A DNA stretch of 64,000 nt from Zygnema cylindricum. Lineage: Eukaryota; Streptophyta; Zygnematophyceae; Zygnematales; Zygnemataceae. The stretch lies in NCBI GenBank assembly GCA_037447655.1, contig JBBHKE010002871.1:122811-186810 (forward strand), in the 5' to 3' direction. The notes below the pieces were generated by a model. The model had not been told where the DNA came from and did no database searches. It saw only the letters and a program-made list of their open reading frames with translations. Of the stretch, positions 1 through 11,567 are shown piece by piece (the first letter of the stretch is position 1; every line of letters starts with the position of its first letter). A program made the position numbers and the translations under genes.

Positions 1-411
1 GATTATTATGATTATTATGATTATTATGATTATTATGATTCTTATGATTATTATGATTCTTATGATTATTATGATTATTATCATTATTATCATTATTATC
101 ATTATTATGATTATTATGATTATTATGATTATTATGATTATTATGATTATTATGATTATTATGATTATTATCATTATTATGATTATTATGATTATTATCA
201 TTATTATCATTATTATCATTATTATCATTATTATCATTATTATCATTATTATCATTATTATCATTATTATCATTATTATCATTATTATCATTATTATCAT
301 TATTATCATTATTATCATTATTATCATTATTATCATTATTATCATTATTATCATTATTATCATTATTGTCATTATTGTCATTATTATCATTATTATCATT
401 ATTATCATTGT
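1..411. repeat. ATT/ATG trinucleotide microsatellite
   Basis: Nearly pure runs of GATTATTAT changing to CATTATTAT with a few single-base variants, about 410 bases and continuing off the left edge. Its isoleucine/methionine-rich open frame is an artefact of the repeat. Confidence 0.95.
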
Positions 412-540
412 ATTCCATGGGAAACAAATGAGAAAATGTATGAGTCCACAAAATCCCTTAAATTTCTGTTTTTTTTTCGTATATGTGACTTTGTTTGGCA
501 AAAAAAGAAGACAGGTTTCGACGAATTCCATAGTTATTAT

Positions 541-795
541 TCTTCAATAGAGTAAAAACAAAGAAAAACAGAGAAAAACAAATATAAGCAAAAAAAGACA
601 AATAAAAACAAGAAAAACCAAAAGAAAACAAAGATTAACAAACAAAGAAAAACAATGGAGAAAAATAAAGAAAAACAAATATTAGGGGGAAAAAAAAAAA
701 CAAAGAAAAAAAAAACAAATAAAAACAAAGGAAAACAAAGGTTAACAATGGAGAAAAACAAAGAAAAACAAATATAGGCAAAAACAAAACAAGTA
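541..795. repeat. Degenerate AAAACAAAG-type A-rich repeat
   Basis: A-rich tract of irregular repeats around the motif AAAACAAAGA on the + strand. No coding signal is seen. The stretch between it and the GA tract (796-954) is AT-rich with nothing recognisable. Confidence 0.8.
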
Positions 796-954
796 AAATA
801 TGCTAATTAAATTAACATTTCATTTCAACTGTCCAATAAGTCAATAACACACGATTGCAGTATCTTCCTGTTATAATTAGAGTGAAAATTTCATTAAAAA
901 AAACTTTTATAACATTTATGCTTTAAAAAAACAACATCAAATCATCATGTTTGT

Positions 955-1122
955 TTAGCCTGAGGGAGGAGGGAGAGAGGAGGAGAGGGGGGGAGAGGGG
1001 GGAAGAGGGGAGGAGAGGGGAGAGGGGGAGGACGGGGGGAGAGGGGAGGAGAGGGGGGGAAAGAGGGGGGAGGAGAGGGGGGGAAAGAGGGGGGAGGAGA
1101 GGGAGAGGGGGAGGGAGAGAGG
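955..1122. repeat. GA-rich purine tract (GGGAGGAGAGG)n
   Basis: Almost pure purine on the + strand, made of GGGGAGGAGAGGG-like units. All long frames across it on both strands are composition artefacts. Confidence 0.9.
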
Positions 1123-1816
1123 CATATCTCCAATCGAAAGAATATAACATATATGCTTAAGTAAGAAAACTGAGGCATATATTCTTAAGTAAAATGCACA
1201 TCGAAAAGATAAAATATAACCGCATTGTTTCACTCTTCAGAACTATTGCGGAAGAGAAAATGAGAACAAATCAAATAACCGTAAAAAGAAAAATAAAATT
1301 TAAATTAAAAAAAAAAAAGGAGCTCTAGAAAGATGTCAGTCGATAGCAGAAAGATCAGGATGTCTATAAGCAACAAAAGTTTATGGAAGAACAGAAGAAC
1401 AAAAAAAAAAACTTTTTTAAAAAAGAAGAACAAAAATCTTTACATTATTTTACACTAAACAAGGAAAACACTTCGTTTACATTATCCGAACAAGAAATTG
1501 AGCATTATTTTACACAAAGCTTTCTTTCAAAATCTTTCGCTGGCTACAAAAGAAGTATTCTAAAAGGGTGAAAAAAACAACAACAACAACAACAAAAAAA
1601 AAACAAATATTGAGAAAGTTGGAAGCAGCTTGTACACGAAAGTTTAGTCAAAATTAACCTAATACTAGAAAGTCATTAGCAATATTAGAAAGTAATTAAT
1701 CGTGAAATTTTCACTTTTAGAAAAGTATTGTTTTCATCTCTAAAATCTTTGCTTCATCTTGGAAAAAATTGTTGCAAGGGACGATGGACAATCAGGAATT
1801 CCTTTTCATCCAAAAA

Positions 1817-2135
1817 CTGCGCAAAAGACAGAAACCTGCTCATAAAACTGCTAAAAAAACAAAGAAACTGTTTCATAGACTGCTCAAAAATCCAAAAACT
1901 GCTCAAAAAACAAAAACCTGCTTATTAAACTGCTCAAGAAACCAAAAAACTGTGCATAAAACTGCTCAAAAAACAAAGAAACTATTGATAGATTGCTCAA
2001 TAAACAGAAAACTGCTTGTTAAAATGCTCAAGAAACCAGAAAACAGCTCATAAAACTGCTCAAAAAACGAAACCCTGCCTGTAAAACTGCTCAAAGTGCC
2101 AAAAAACTGTTTCATTAAACTGCTCTGAAAAGAAA
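1817..2135. repeat. Degenerate ~40-bp tandem repeat upstream of the KH gene
   Basis: About eight diverged units built around ACTGCTCAAAAAAC and AAACTGCTCATAAAACTG. It ends some 300 bases before the KH-protein start codon. The 1123-1816 interval to its left is AT-rich with no recognisable gene. Confidence 0.75.
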
Positions 2136-2279
2136 AAATGCTAACCCTAATGTGCTCCAGTGGAAGCTGTTCGCTCTTGTTTCAAAACTTGAAAGAAAGC
2201 TTTTCGACCGTACGATCCGTCATCTGACGGTTCTCCTCCTCGTCTTCCTCATAGTCTAGTACCGCATATTCAGTTTCTA

Positions 2280-2452
2280 TTTGGTGCGTCCATTCTCCTC
2301 TCTCTCTCTCTCCCTTTCCCCCTCTCTCTCTCTCTCGTGCGCGCGCGCGCTTTCTCTCTCTCTCTCTTATCTCTTTATCTCTTACCTTCTCGCCTCCTTC
2401 TCTTTCTCTCCCTTTCTCTTTCTCCTTTCGTTTTCATCTCTCCTCTGAAGCC
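2280..2452 (+). promoter_or_regulatory. CT/GC-rich leader of the KH-protein gene
   Basis: Pyrimidine-rich tract of CTCTCT runs with an embedded (GC)n alternation near 2338-2350, running up to the ATG at 2453. Such CT-rich 5' leaders are common in plant genes. I infer that it is 5' UTR and core-promoter sequence; no clear TATA box was identified. Confidence 0.5.
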
Positions 2453-5400
2453 ATGGCAGCAGAAGACGGATTAGCAGCTCCTCCGTCTCCTTTAGAATTT
2501 CCTCCTGGAGATGCTCCTCCTGGTGCAGTTCTTGATCCTCAATCCCCATTGGCTGGCCATAAAAGGTCTTTGGAAGAGAATGGAGACAGTCTTACCAATT
2601 CTGGAGGGAAAAAGTGGCCTGGGTGGCCAGGGGAGAGTGTATTCCGTCTGATTATTCCTATTCATAAGGTTGGGTCGATTATTGGAAGAAAAGGAGAATT
2701 TATTAAAAAGATGTGTGAAGAGACTCGTTCAAGGATTAAGATTGTTGAAGGCTTTCCAGGAGCAGATGAGAGAGTGGTGAGTATATTTGACTTTTAACTT
2801 CAGTATTATACATGAATACATGGATGATAATTTGAATTATGGCGTCACGTGGACATGTTTACGTATTAACAATAAATTCTTAGGGTAGAAGAAATTGATA
2901 GCAATATACTTCGAGTTTGAAGATGAATGGATGGGGTCCACTTCATGATTTTAAAAATACACGGATTATTTTTCTGTTGAATTATGGGTAGAGCACTACG
3001 CATATTTTTTTCTCTCTTTTTTCTCTTACAGTCGACTGCTAGTGTTACTATATTCTTACTCAATTTTTGATAGTTTTTGGAGAATATACTTCAGTATGGA
3101 ACTGGAAGTATGCAGAATTCTGTAAGATTTTAAGGGATAAAATGGTTTTTTGCTGGTGTCTAAAAGACATATTCTCAGCAAATAAGCAAAGCAACTTAAA
3201 AATTATTTGCAGAAAGCATAACTTGTCATCAAATGGCTTTTTTCCAGTGTTTGTAAAACTGTTCCTTTTGTCCACTTGTTTATGATATTGACAGAAACTT
3301 TTAAAGTTGAAAAATCGTAACTCCGTTTCTAATTTTCCTTTCATTTTAATACAGTTTCTGGTGTCTGCAAAGGAGAAACAGGTGTTAAATTGTATAATTT
3401 TTTGACATTTCGTACTTTATTTTTGCTTCCATTTTCCTTCTAACTTTCATTCTAATACAGGTCTTGGTTTCTGCAAAAGAGGAACCTGAGTCTGAGGTTC
3501 CACCTGCTATTGACGGTCTTCTACGAGTCCATCGACAAGTTGTCGAAGGACCAGAAGTGGATATTAAAGCTCCTCCTCCTCCTGAGGTCCTTGTTGGCAC
3601 CATTACTGCTCGTCTTTTAGTTCCTGCTTCACAAGCAGGAAGCCTTATTGGGAGGCAAGGAAGTACTATCAGAACTATTCAGGAAGAATCTGGAGCAAAT
3701 ATCCGTGTATTGCCGGAAGGTATGAGCAATCTGTAGTGTGGTTGCAATGTGTTGGTGCTGTGCTTATTATGTCATAGCATACGTGTGTGTTTTTTTTTGT
3801 TTTACTTCTTTTTTTTCTTTTGCCGGTTAAGGTCTTATATTAGGCTTTACTCATACCTACAAGCAATCTTTACATTCTATTTTTTGGGGGAGTTTGACAT
3901 CAATACCGTCTGCTATGTTATCTTTGAAGAGTGTGGTGAATTTTTTTCTTTAAAGTACAGTTTCATGGATGTGTAATATTTTCTGCATACAGTAAACTCC
4001 AACGGCAAAGAAACAGTTCTTTTTTGTTTGGTTAGGTCAAACTAACCAGAAATCTTTTCCTGGCAGAATATTATTTCTGACATCTTTATTTTTGTTGTGA
4101 TTTAAAGTTTCATCTTCTTTACAGGGCAGCATGCTGATACAGCATTGCAATACAATACTGTGTCGATGACAATACAACTTCATAATATTTGTTGGTATTT
4201 TTTATGTTATGATACCGTTTCGATGACAATGCAACTGCTTTTCGTAATGTTTTCTAGTAGTCCTTAAATTTGTGCTACTGTTTAGATGACAATGTAACTG
4301 CTTTCTAACTGGTTTTGGTAGGTTTTTTTATATCATTTTGGGAGAGCTGGTAGATGGAGAGTTGATTCGGCGGTTTGATTTGTGGCCAGGGGTTTTATGC
4401 TGGCAGATGATTTGCCAATTTTCGCATTGGAAGAAGATAGAGTGGTGGAAGTCAGTGGACCTGTAAGAAGTGTGTATAAAAGTTTGGAGCTTATTTTATC
4501 TCATTTGCGCAAATTTTTAGTGGATCGTTCTGTTGTCCAACTTTTTGAACGACCAGTGAGTCCCTGAACTGTAAAAGTCTTCTCATTTATCTCAAACTTA
4601 TGGGTTTTATACTATTTTTATACTATTAACGTCTTTACACTTTTACTTCCAGACATCAAAGTGGTTTTTCTCTTTTACTTCTGTATCTCCTTCTCTTCTT
4701 GTAAACACTTGGTGACCTGTTTATGTTTTTCTCTATCGAATCATGGCGCATTTTGCTAGATTGTATTGTGAACTATGATTGGTTTTACAAATCCTCCATT
4801 GGCATAATAATTTGTTTACAAACTATGTATCGTTTACAAACCATCGTTGGTTTAATTGTAATTAAGTCTAGGTGAAATCGTACCTTAATCGAACTTAAGA
4901 CTAGGGAAACTGTACCTAAATACATAACAGGTACTAATTATTGTGAAGAATTGGTTACTTTTGAGTAGCTGACACCATCTTTATGGTTTTTTTAGGGTTT
5001 GCGAGGTTTTTCTCAGGGTTTTTTAACACTAATGCTGAGCTTTTTCTTCGACTTTTTCCAGGCTGGACCGAGAGCTCAGCTACAAGGACCTCCTAGGGGA
5101 ATCTCCCCAGAATTCTCTCCTCCTATGGGAAACTGGGGGGCTCCTATGACTCAAAATCAGCAACAAAGGAGTTATGCCCCACCAGCTCCTCCTCTCCAAC
5201 AGGATTATTCTTCTTACGGCGGAAACCAAGGAGCTTCGACTCAAACCTATTCGAGTTCCGGTACAGTTTTGGCTGATTTGGCGGGACAACGGAATGCCGT
5301 TTCCCTTTACGGAAGAGATCCGGCCAGTGGTCGTCCATCGGCAGTACAAGCACCTCCAGTACAGGCACCTGTTGTGTCCATTAAGGAGGTAAGTTTGTTA

Positions 5401-7956
5401 ACTTTTTTGTATTTATTTTCTCATAGTAACTTCTATCGAAGTAGTTTTCTGTAAATAGTAGCAGAAAAGACAGAAAAAAATCGATTTTGACAGAAAAACA
5501 TGAAAAACACTAGCCATGTTGAACAAATTGCGGAAAAGAGGTTCCTGTTACCAGAAATACACTGCATAGAGTTAGTAAACTAATTCGGTCGCACTGTTTT
5601 TTGACGGAAAATCAAAAAATAGTGTCAACAACACGATGTAAGGTCAGTGGACCAAAATCTCCCACGTCTTTTAGCAGTAAATTAGTATTATGTATTCTAA
5701 TTTGGCATCAACACTAATAAATAAAAATTCTGATCTTCTCATCATCTAAATTTATACTCACTGAAGTTTCTGTCAGCGTATCTGACAGCTGCTTTTATTT
5801 GTGTTGTCTTATTTAACAGATGATTGGCTGTTTTTGATGTCTTGGGAATACTATGGTTTATGAAGGCAAAGTTTTTTTTATGTGAAAGAGAATCTGTTGC
5901 CCTCATTAGATTTGTGTACAGAAAGTGTTATGAAGGGTCTTTAGATGAGGGTAAAACCATAGCTCATTGTCCAATGCTGTATACCCGTATTATATACAAA
6001 AGAACTGTTTAACACATGCATAGTACGCGGTAACCCCATATAGCCTTTTCTTATGGGTAAACCGAAATGGTATCAATCTGTTGACTGAAACGGTGCCACC
6101 GTTGCAGGTAACGGCATGTATGCAGATCCCCATTTCATATGCGGATGCCATTATTGGGGTTGGGGGCTCCAATATTGTTTATTTAAGGCGTACGAGTGGA
6201 GCCACGGTTTCTGTTCAAGAGACTCGGAGTGCTACAGGAGAGTTAGAAATGTCAGTCGAGATTCGGGGAACAACTCAACAAGTGCAAACTGCGGAGCAAT
6301 TGTTGCAGGTAAAGACTCTAAACCCTAAAACGTCTAAAACGACTAGAACGAGAAAAGGAAAAAAACGAGATGAACAAGAACCGGACAAAGTTTGTCGATA
6401 CTTTGATTGGGACAAAACAGTCACTGATCGCAGTATATATGTACTTCCAATCAGTATCGGACATTTTTTGAAGTTATAAATGCCGTTCAAGATTTGAGAC
6501 ACAACGCAATAAGTGCAAACAGCAGAGCAGTTTTGCAGGTCAAGAGCGAGAAATACGAGGAAGGATTGTGTGTGTTTTATTTCTCTTATTGTTTCAGAGG
6601 TAGTGTCCGACCCTTATTGACAACAGTCACATTCTGTATTACATTCTGTATTTGAAAGACCTGAATAGTAAAGCATTCTCAAGTGGGTATCATGTCCTTT
6701 TTATTCTCCAATTTTTTTTAGAACAGGTTGTTTCAGCATTACGTTTTACATAATTTCTCAAAACTCTCAAATTATTATATAGTAACCCAAAGAGGTCAAG
6801 AGGAGGGAGTATGCGAACCTTCTCTTTTGCAGCTTTTCCTTCTCTTCCATCTCTCCGTTTCCGTCTCCCTTTTGTCATGAAGTGACTAGGATTGGTTATG
6901 ACTCAACATTTGTTATTCCGGCATAATTTTTGCCTTGCAGTTGTGAAAGTTATCTTATCATAACTGGTCTTTATAGTGTATTACTGTGAATTGTTTGTCG
7001 CAGATTTTACAGGTTATGGGATATTTGATCATTAAGGTAGATTTCCATCGTGAACATAGTTAAGCATCTCGCCAGAAAAGTCAGTGTTTGAACATAGTTA
7101 AGCGTCTCGCCAGAAAAGTCAGTGTTTCTTGTTTCGTGTAAAGTTATTTGATACTCAGCGTAACTATTGCAATATGTTTGCGATGGAAAACTGCCCTTAG
7201 ACTGACGAATAAAAGTGGTCGTTTCGGTGGTCAATTCCTGTTTGCCTTAACAGATTTGTTCGATATTGGACTCCATGACCACACACTTTCGAGGCATTTG
7301 TACTTCCGCTGAAATTATGATGTGTTTTGTTTAGACTCGGTCTATCTCTAATTATTTGCGGTAAAATTAGTGCAGCACTACAATATGTTTACTGATTGGT
7401 AAAGGTTCACGTATGTATTACCGTCTGGTCGCTGGTCGATTATCGCCAGTTATCTCGGTATCATTATTTATCGGCATTCTTGATGAAGTAATCGAATTTC
7501 CAAGGTGGTCATATTGCACTTTTCTGTCCCCTGAATACGATCGCTATTTATCACAGTACCATTTATCCCTTTTTATCCCTCTTTACCCCCTTTCTCTCTT
7601 TTTTCCCTCTCTCTTTTTCTCAACCCTCTCTCTTTTTCCCCTCTTTTTCTCAACCCTCTCACTTTTTCCCCTCTCTTGTTCTCTCCTCCCTCTTTCCACC
7701 CTCTTTACAGAGCGGTTATCAGGCCGGAGCTGCCGCAGCTGGAGGGGCAGTCCAATCAGCCTCGGGGGCATATTCAACGGATCCTTACGGAAGTTACGGA
7801 ACAAATTACGGAACGAGTGGGACACAATATGCCTCAGGGACACCGGCCCAACCAACATCACCGGCTTTCGACCAATCGGAAGCTTACTACCAGAGGACTT
7901 CTCACCACAGTACCAATCCGGAAACCACATATGCTAGTGGGGCATATGGGTATTAG
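2453..7956 (+). CDS. Triple-KH-domain RNA-binding protein, PEPPER/FLK type
   Basis: Six coding exons: 2453-2776, 3461-3719, 4407-4555, 5062-5388, 6108-6308 and 7711-7956. They total 1506 bases and encode 501 residues; all junctions are GT-AG and keep frame. KH1 (about 62-135) has GRKG at 78-81 after [10 protein letters not shown]2 (about 155-240) has GRQG at 172-175. KH3 (about 355-420) has GVGG at 370-373 followed by [12 protein letters not shown]. The linker in exon 4 is rich in P, Q, S and Y. The tail in exon 6 is G/Y/S/T-rich and ends in AYGY before TAG. Length and KH spacing fit plant PEPPER/FLK proteins, nuclear RNA-binding regulators of flowering and development. The assignment is from recalled family sequence. 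KH3 GVGG departs from the GxxG consensus only in its uncharged loop. The last exon has no internal Met and is easy to miss. Confidence 0.9.
3353..3382 (+). other. Exon-2 start look-alike (partial duplication)
   Basis: TAATACAG followed by TTTCTGGTGTCTGCAAAGGA closely matches the true exon-2 acceptor region about 105 bases downstream (TAATACAG then GTCTTGGTTTCTGCAAAAGA). The similarity includes the pyrimidine tract. It may be a decayed tandem duplication or an alternative 3' splice site. A GT directly follows GAAACAG here, so a mini-exon is formally possible. Confidence 0.55.
7047..7127. repeat. 38-bp direct duplication in KH-gene intron 5
   Basis: GAACATAGTTAAGC(A/G)TCTCGCC and the bases after it occur twice in tandem with a period of 38 bases and one difference. 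No function is evident. Confidence 0.8.
7563..7705 (+). repeat. CT-rich tract ending at the exon-6 acceptor
   Basis: Runs of CCCTCTCTCTTTTTC on the + strand lead directly into CTCTTTACAG, the acceptor of the last KH-gene exon. The tract therefore also serves as an extended polypyrimidine tract. Confidence 0.8.
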
Positions 7957-7989
7957 CGAGGATGGTAAGTTATTTGGATGGGATGTGTG

Positions 7990-8222
7990 GGAAAGATGGG
8001 AGAAGGGAAGAAGGGAGACTGGAGTAGGGGGAAAGGAGAAGGGTAGAAGGGAGAAGGGAGAAGACGGAAGGGAGAAGGGAAGAAGGGAGAAGGGAGAAGG
8101 GAGAAGACGGAAGGTAGAAGGGAAGAAGGGAGGTGGAGGCGAAAGGGAGAAGGGAGAAGGGAGAAGGGAGAAGGGAGAAGGGAGAAGGGAGAAGGATGGA
8201 GAAGGGAAGGAAGGTAGTGGAA
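7990..8222. repeat. GGGAGAA purine repeat downstream of the KH gene
   Basis: Tandem GGGAGAA and GGAAGAA units start about 35 bases after the TAG of the KH gene, so they probably lie in its 3' UTR. The frame that runs through them is an artefact. Confidence 0.85.
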
Positions 8223-8268
8223 GTGGGCTTGTATGGAGGTGGTGTTTGATGGTATAGATAAGGTTAGT

Positions 8269-8362
8269 CGAGGAAAATAGTTGTTTCTTTGGACCTTTAA
8301 TGAGCTTTTTGAAGTCGAGGAAAATAGTTGTTTCTTTGGACCTTTAATGAGCTTTTTGGGGA
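8269..8362. repeat. 47-bp perfect-looking tandem duplication
   Basis: GTCGAGGAAAATAGTTGTTT through TGAGCTTTTTG is present twice with a 47-base period. It lies shortly after the purine repeat, in probable 3' flanking DNA of the KH gene. Confidence 0.85.
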
Positions 8363-8549
8363 ATCTTTTGCAGTTCTAAAGTATGTTTTCAACAGATATT
8401 CGAGTTTGGGAGAGTTGTGCTTGGAATTTATATCTAGGAGGTTTTTTTTTTGTTTTTTTTTTGTTTTTTAATTGCTGGATCAGGTTGCTATGCTGATGTT
8501 TGTCGAATTTGTGCTCTGTTTGTTTGTTTGTCGAATTTGTGCTCTGTCT

Positions 8550-8645
8550 GTATGTTCGTTCGTTCGTTCGTTTGTCCGTCCGTCCGTCCGTCCGTCCGTC
8601 CGTCCGTCCGTCCGTCCGTTCGTTCGTTTGTTCGTTCGTTCGTGT
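8550..8645. repeat. (GTTC/GTCC)n tetranucleotide microsatellite
   Basis: Runs of GTTCGTTC give way to about ten GTCC units and then return to GTTC. Open in all three + frames because the unit makes no stop codon. Confidence 0.95.
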
Positions 8646-8779
8646 CTCTGTTGCAGTTATCTGTTTCTATGTTTGTCAGTTTATCTTTTTACGGTTGTAC
8701 AGTTACATGTTTGCCCATCCCTCCGTTAGTCAATGTTTTGTTGGTGTGAGGCCTTCGAACCTGAAAAAGAGTTAATAAC

Positions 8780-9904
8780 ACTATCTGTAGTGTTGAGTAT
8801 CAAGTAAATTCTAATCGCAAAAAAATAAATATTTGATATATTTAATATAGAATGATCAGAGAGCTCGATATATCGTTCCAGGACAACCCAAAAAATATTC
8901 TGATACTTGGTACGAGGTGGGTGCCTGTACAATCAAAGTACGTAAAAGTACAGAGTGGAGGGGAATTTGCATACAAAGGTTGTAAGATAGTTATTGACCG
9001 GATAATTTACAGCAGTGTATACTAATTTTCCGGGAAGCATCAAAAAAAGTTTGAGATATTAGTCTTCTCGATATATTGCACCGATCTATCGATTATCAGT
9101 AGGTTAAAAAAAGACACAGGTTGAATGTTGAGGAGAGGCTATGACAAAAAACTAACTACTTGTTTCTTTAGTCAAATAATTTTTTTACACTAATAGCACT
9201 TCACGATGTGATTTCTGGCCCTTGACCGAAAAATAACTTTTACTTGCACCAATATTACAAAACAAATCCTCTAAATAGTTTGACAATTACCATATTTGCA
9301 TATATTGACCAAACCGTAATTGTTTGTGAGAGTATTGCCATCGCTAATTCACAATTATATGGGGAAAATTAATTGGTTGGAAGGACTAAAAGAGGGAAAG
9401 GGAGCTGGAAAGGAAGAGGGAAGGGAAGCGAGAGAGAGAAAGTGGGAGAGGGAGAAAGTGGAAAGACAAAGACGTAAGGAAGAAAGGACATTGTGAAAAC
9501 AATATGTAGCATAATGGGTGCTATAGAAACCATGCTTTCATGTTGACCTGTACGGCTTTCCAATCCCCTTGAAGAAAGCTTCAAGATAGGGCCATGGTCT
9601 GAGGAGCCCCACTAGTTCTCCTAAGAAGAGTCTATCAAAGACAAAAAGTTAAAGGTAAAGAGGCAACGCCGAAGACCTAACAAAGTCAAAATTAATTGAA
9701 GTAATTGAAAATAGAATGTAAAGATCGTCTTGAACCGAATTTTGTATGGCAGGGATATCATCATATTACTTAGGATAGAGTACATAGGATTAAATGTGTG
9801 AGGGCAACCACGACCACGGGTTATTTAACTATTTTAAGTGTGAAATCGACCAAACGCGGGCACATTTTTAGAGTCTTGTCGTGTAGCACTCCGTGATCTG
9901 ATTG
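8780..9904. other. Gene-free AT-rich stretch
   Basis: No coding exon is recognisable. It contains scattered CGATATATCG-like motifs (8850-8900, 9060-9090), which may be remnants of the hAT-like elements found further right, and a short purine tract at 9385-9480. Confidence 0.5.
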
Positions 9905-10330
9905 GAAAGTGCGACCATGCATCGCCACAAACAGGTACGGAGGAGTAACTATGAAAGCACAATCCGTTCATAAACTGCCACGTCACGATATAGAAAAGTC
10001 AATCTCAAATCGAATCCAATCATGTATCGCGACGAGCAGGTTCGAACAAGTCACACTAAAACCGAATCCAGTACGTACCGCCACTAGCAGGTGTGCACGT
10101 GTCACTCTACACACAGTCAAATCATGTACAGGCTGAACAGGCGCAGACGAATCACACAAAACCAGATCCAATCATTTATAGCGATGAATAGGTACGGAAA
10201 AGTCACGCTAAAAACAAATGTTTTGGAACAGTCATGTACGGACAAGCTGATCTAAACTCAAGTGCTATCATATATCGCCAGAATCGAGTACGGACACACA
10301 TGTCACCCTAAAGTCTAAGCCCGAGGCCAC
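9905..10330. repeat. Degenerate ~52-bp satellite, about eight copies
   Basis: Copies begin with variants of TCATGTATCGCGACGAGCAG and carry GTCACACTAAAACC about 35 bases later. Divergence is high and spacing varies between roughly 48 and 56 bases, so this is an old array. Confidence 0.6.
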
Positions 10331-10380
10331 GACTTGTAATGGGAGTACTGAACCACATAAGTCATAAGGTGAAATTAAGA

Positions 10381-10452
10381 AAATCTTTATTGCAAAAAAT
10401 TTGCGATGGCAAAACCATATGTTTACCAAAGGGGTAAAACTGGAAAAAATCA
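10381..10452 (-). mobile_element. LINE 3'-tail fragment
   Basis: Read on the minus strand: a T/A-rich stretch, then CATATGGTTTTGCCATCGC, then GCAATAAAGATTTTC. This matches the other tail fragments in the window (hairpin, short spacer, AATAAAG). No coding part is left. Confidence 0.55.
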
Positions 10453-10502
10453 TTTGGAGACTACAAGGAGGTGAAATACGAACGATAATTGAAGGTAATA
10501 AC

Positions 10503-11567
10503 TACACCGTGAATCGTAATTAGTAGTGTTGTGTATCGGTAAAAAAGTTATCGCGATAACACCGATACCGATAGTTATCGGTTATCGAACGGTCAGAGCT
10601 ACCGATATATTTGTACTTTCTGTACTTTCTGTCCTTAGTACACGTGGCAGTTTTCCAGTGGATCCCAAGGAAGAAAGGGACAAGCCATAACGTCGGATGT
10701 GAAAGGTACATCTTTTTATCTGTAGCCGTACTAAAGTCGTACATATCTAATGCCGGCTACTGTACTTTCGGCCTGTACAAATGATCTGATTGGTAGGCAC
10801 CTCAGTACGTTTATTTTTGTTTATGACTTACGTGTATGATTGGCCGTACTTATACACATACGGTCCGTACATATTTCTCCGTACCGATATATCGATTATC
10901 GGCTACCCGAAAAAAGGCCCATATCGGTTATCGGAAAATCCTTACCGATACACAACACTAGTAATTAGAGTAAATTACTCTAATTCGGTCGCTGGAAATT
11001 TCGACTCTATCACATCAAATAGAGTAATCGATTCTAATTTTTTCATTATTCTAATTTAGGTGAGGTTTAATTAGCGTAAAAAATTCTAATATAGGTTATT
11101 TTTAAATAGTGTGGAGTACGGACGACGTCTGACCGTGCAGAATTGTACTTTATAAGTAAAAAGGTACAAATAAAGATTTAATAGAATCGCGCTCGCACGT
11201 GAAATTGCACTAAACAAAAAATCAATCACATCGAAAAAAAGCCGTTCGCATAACTCTCGTCCGTCGACAGCATCGTCGTCAGTGTGAACATTAACTGACA
11301 TTGAATGCGACAAATATTATAAGCGTCATAATGACGTCAATACTATACCGGACTGACACATTTTGTACATATACTTAATTTAGTGTTCATAATTATCGCG
11401 CACATAGTTATCGCCGACATAACCCAATATAGAATAACTAAATAAATTAGAGTAAACTTCATAGTTGAAAAAGCTCTATCACATAAATTAGCGTCAATTA
11501 CTCTAATTGTTTTTTTTTGTTTTTTTACTCTAATTTTTTCACTACTCTAATTACGATTCGCGGTGTA
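10503..11567. mobile_element. TA-flanked MITE (about 620 bp) split by a nested hAT
   Basis: Begins TACACCGTGAATCGTAATTAG-like and ends CTAATTACGATTCGCGGTGTA-like, giving imperfect terminal inverted repeats bounded by TA. A 437-base hAT-like element plus one 8-bp duplication interrupts it near its left end; removing them leaves about 620 bases. A reverse-orientation relative lies near 40266-40880. No transposase is present. Confidence 0.75.
10524..10960. mobile_element. Non-autonomous hAT-like element, 437 bp
   Basis: Termini are TAGTGTTGTGTATCGGTA and its inverse. The element is flanked by a perfect 8-bp target duplication GTAATTAG (10516-10523 and 10961-10968), the length expected for the hAT superfamily. 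The interior is full of ACCGATA/TATCGGT motifs in both orientations and has no transposase frame. Confidence 0.9.

Noticed and set aside
8-550. 180-residue Ile/Met-rich frame at the left edge
   Set aside because: It is the ATT/ATG microsatellite read in frame; no protein-like composition outside the repeat.
7676-8257. 193-residue frame overlapping the end of the KH gene
   Set aside because: It is a shifted frame of the true last exon (7711-7956) continued into the purine repeat. The correct frame gives a Gly/Tyr-rich tail and a TAG at 7954-7956.
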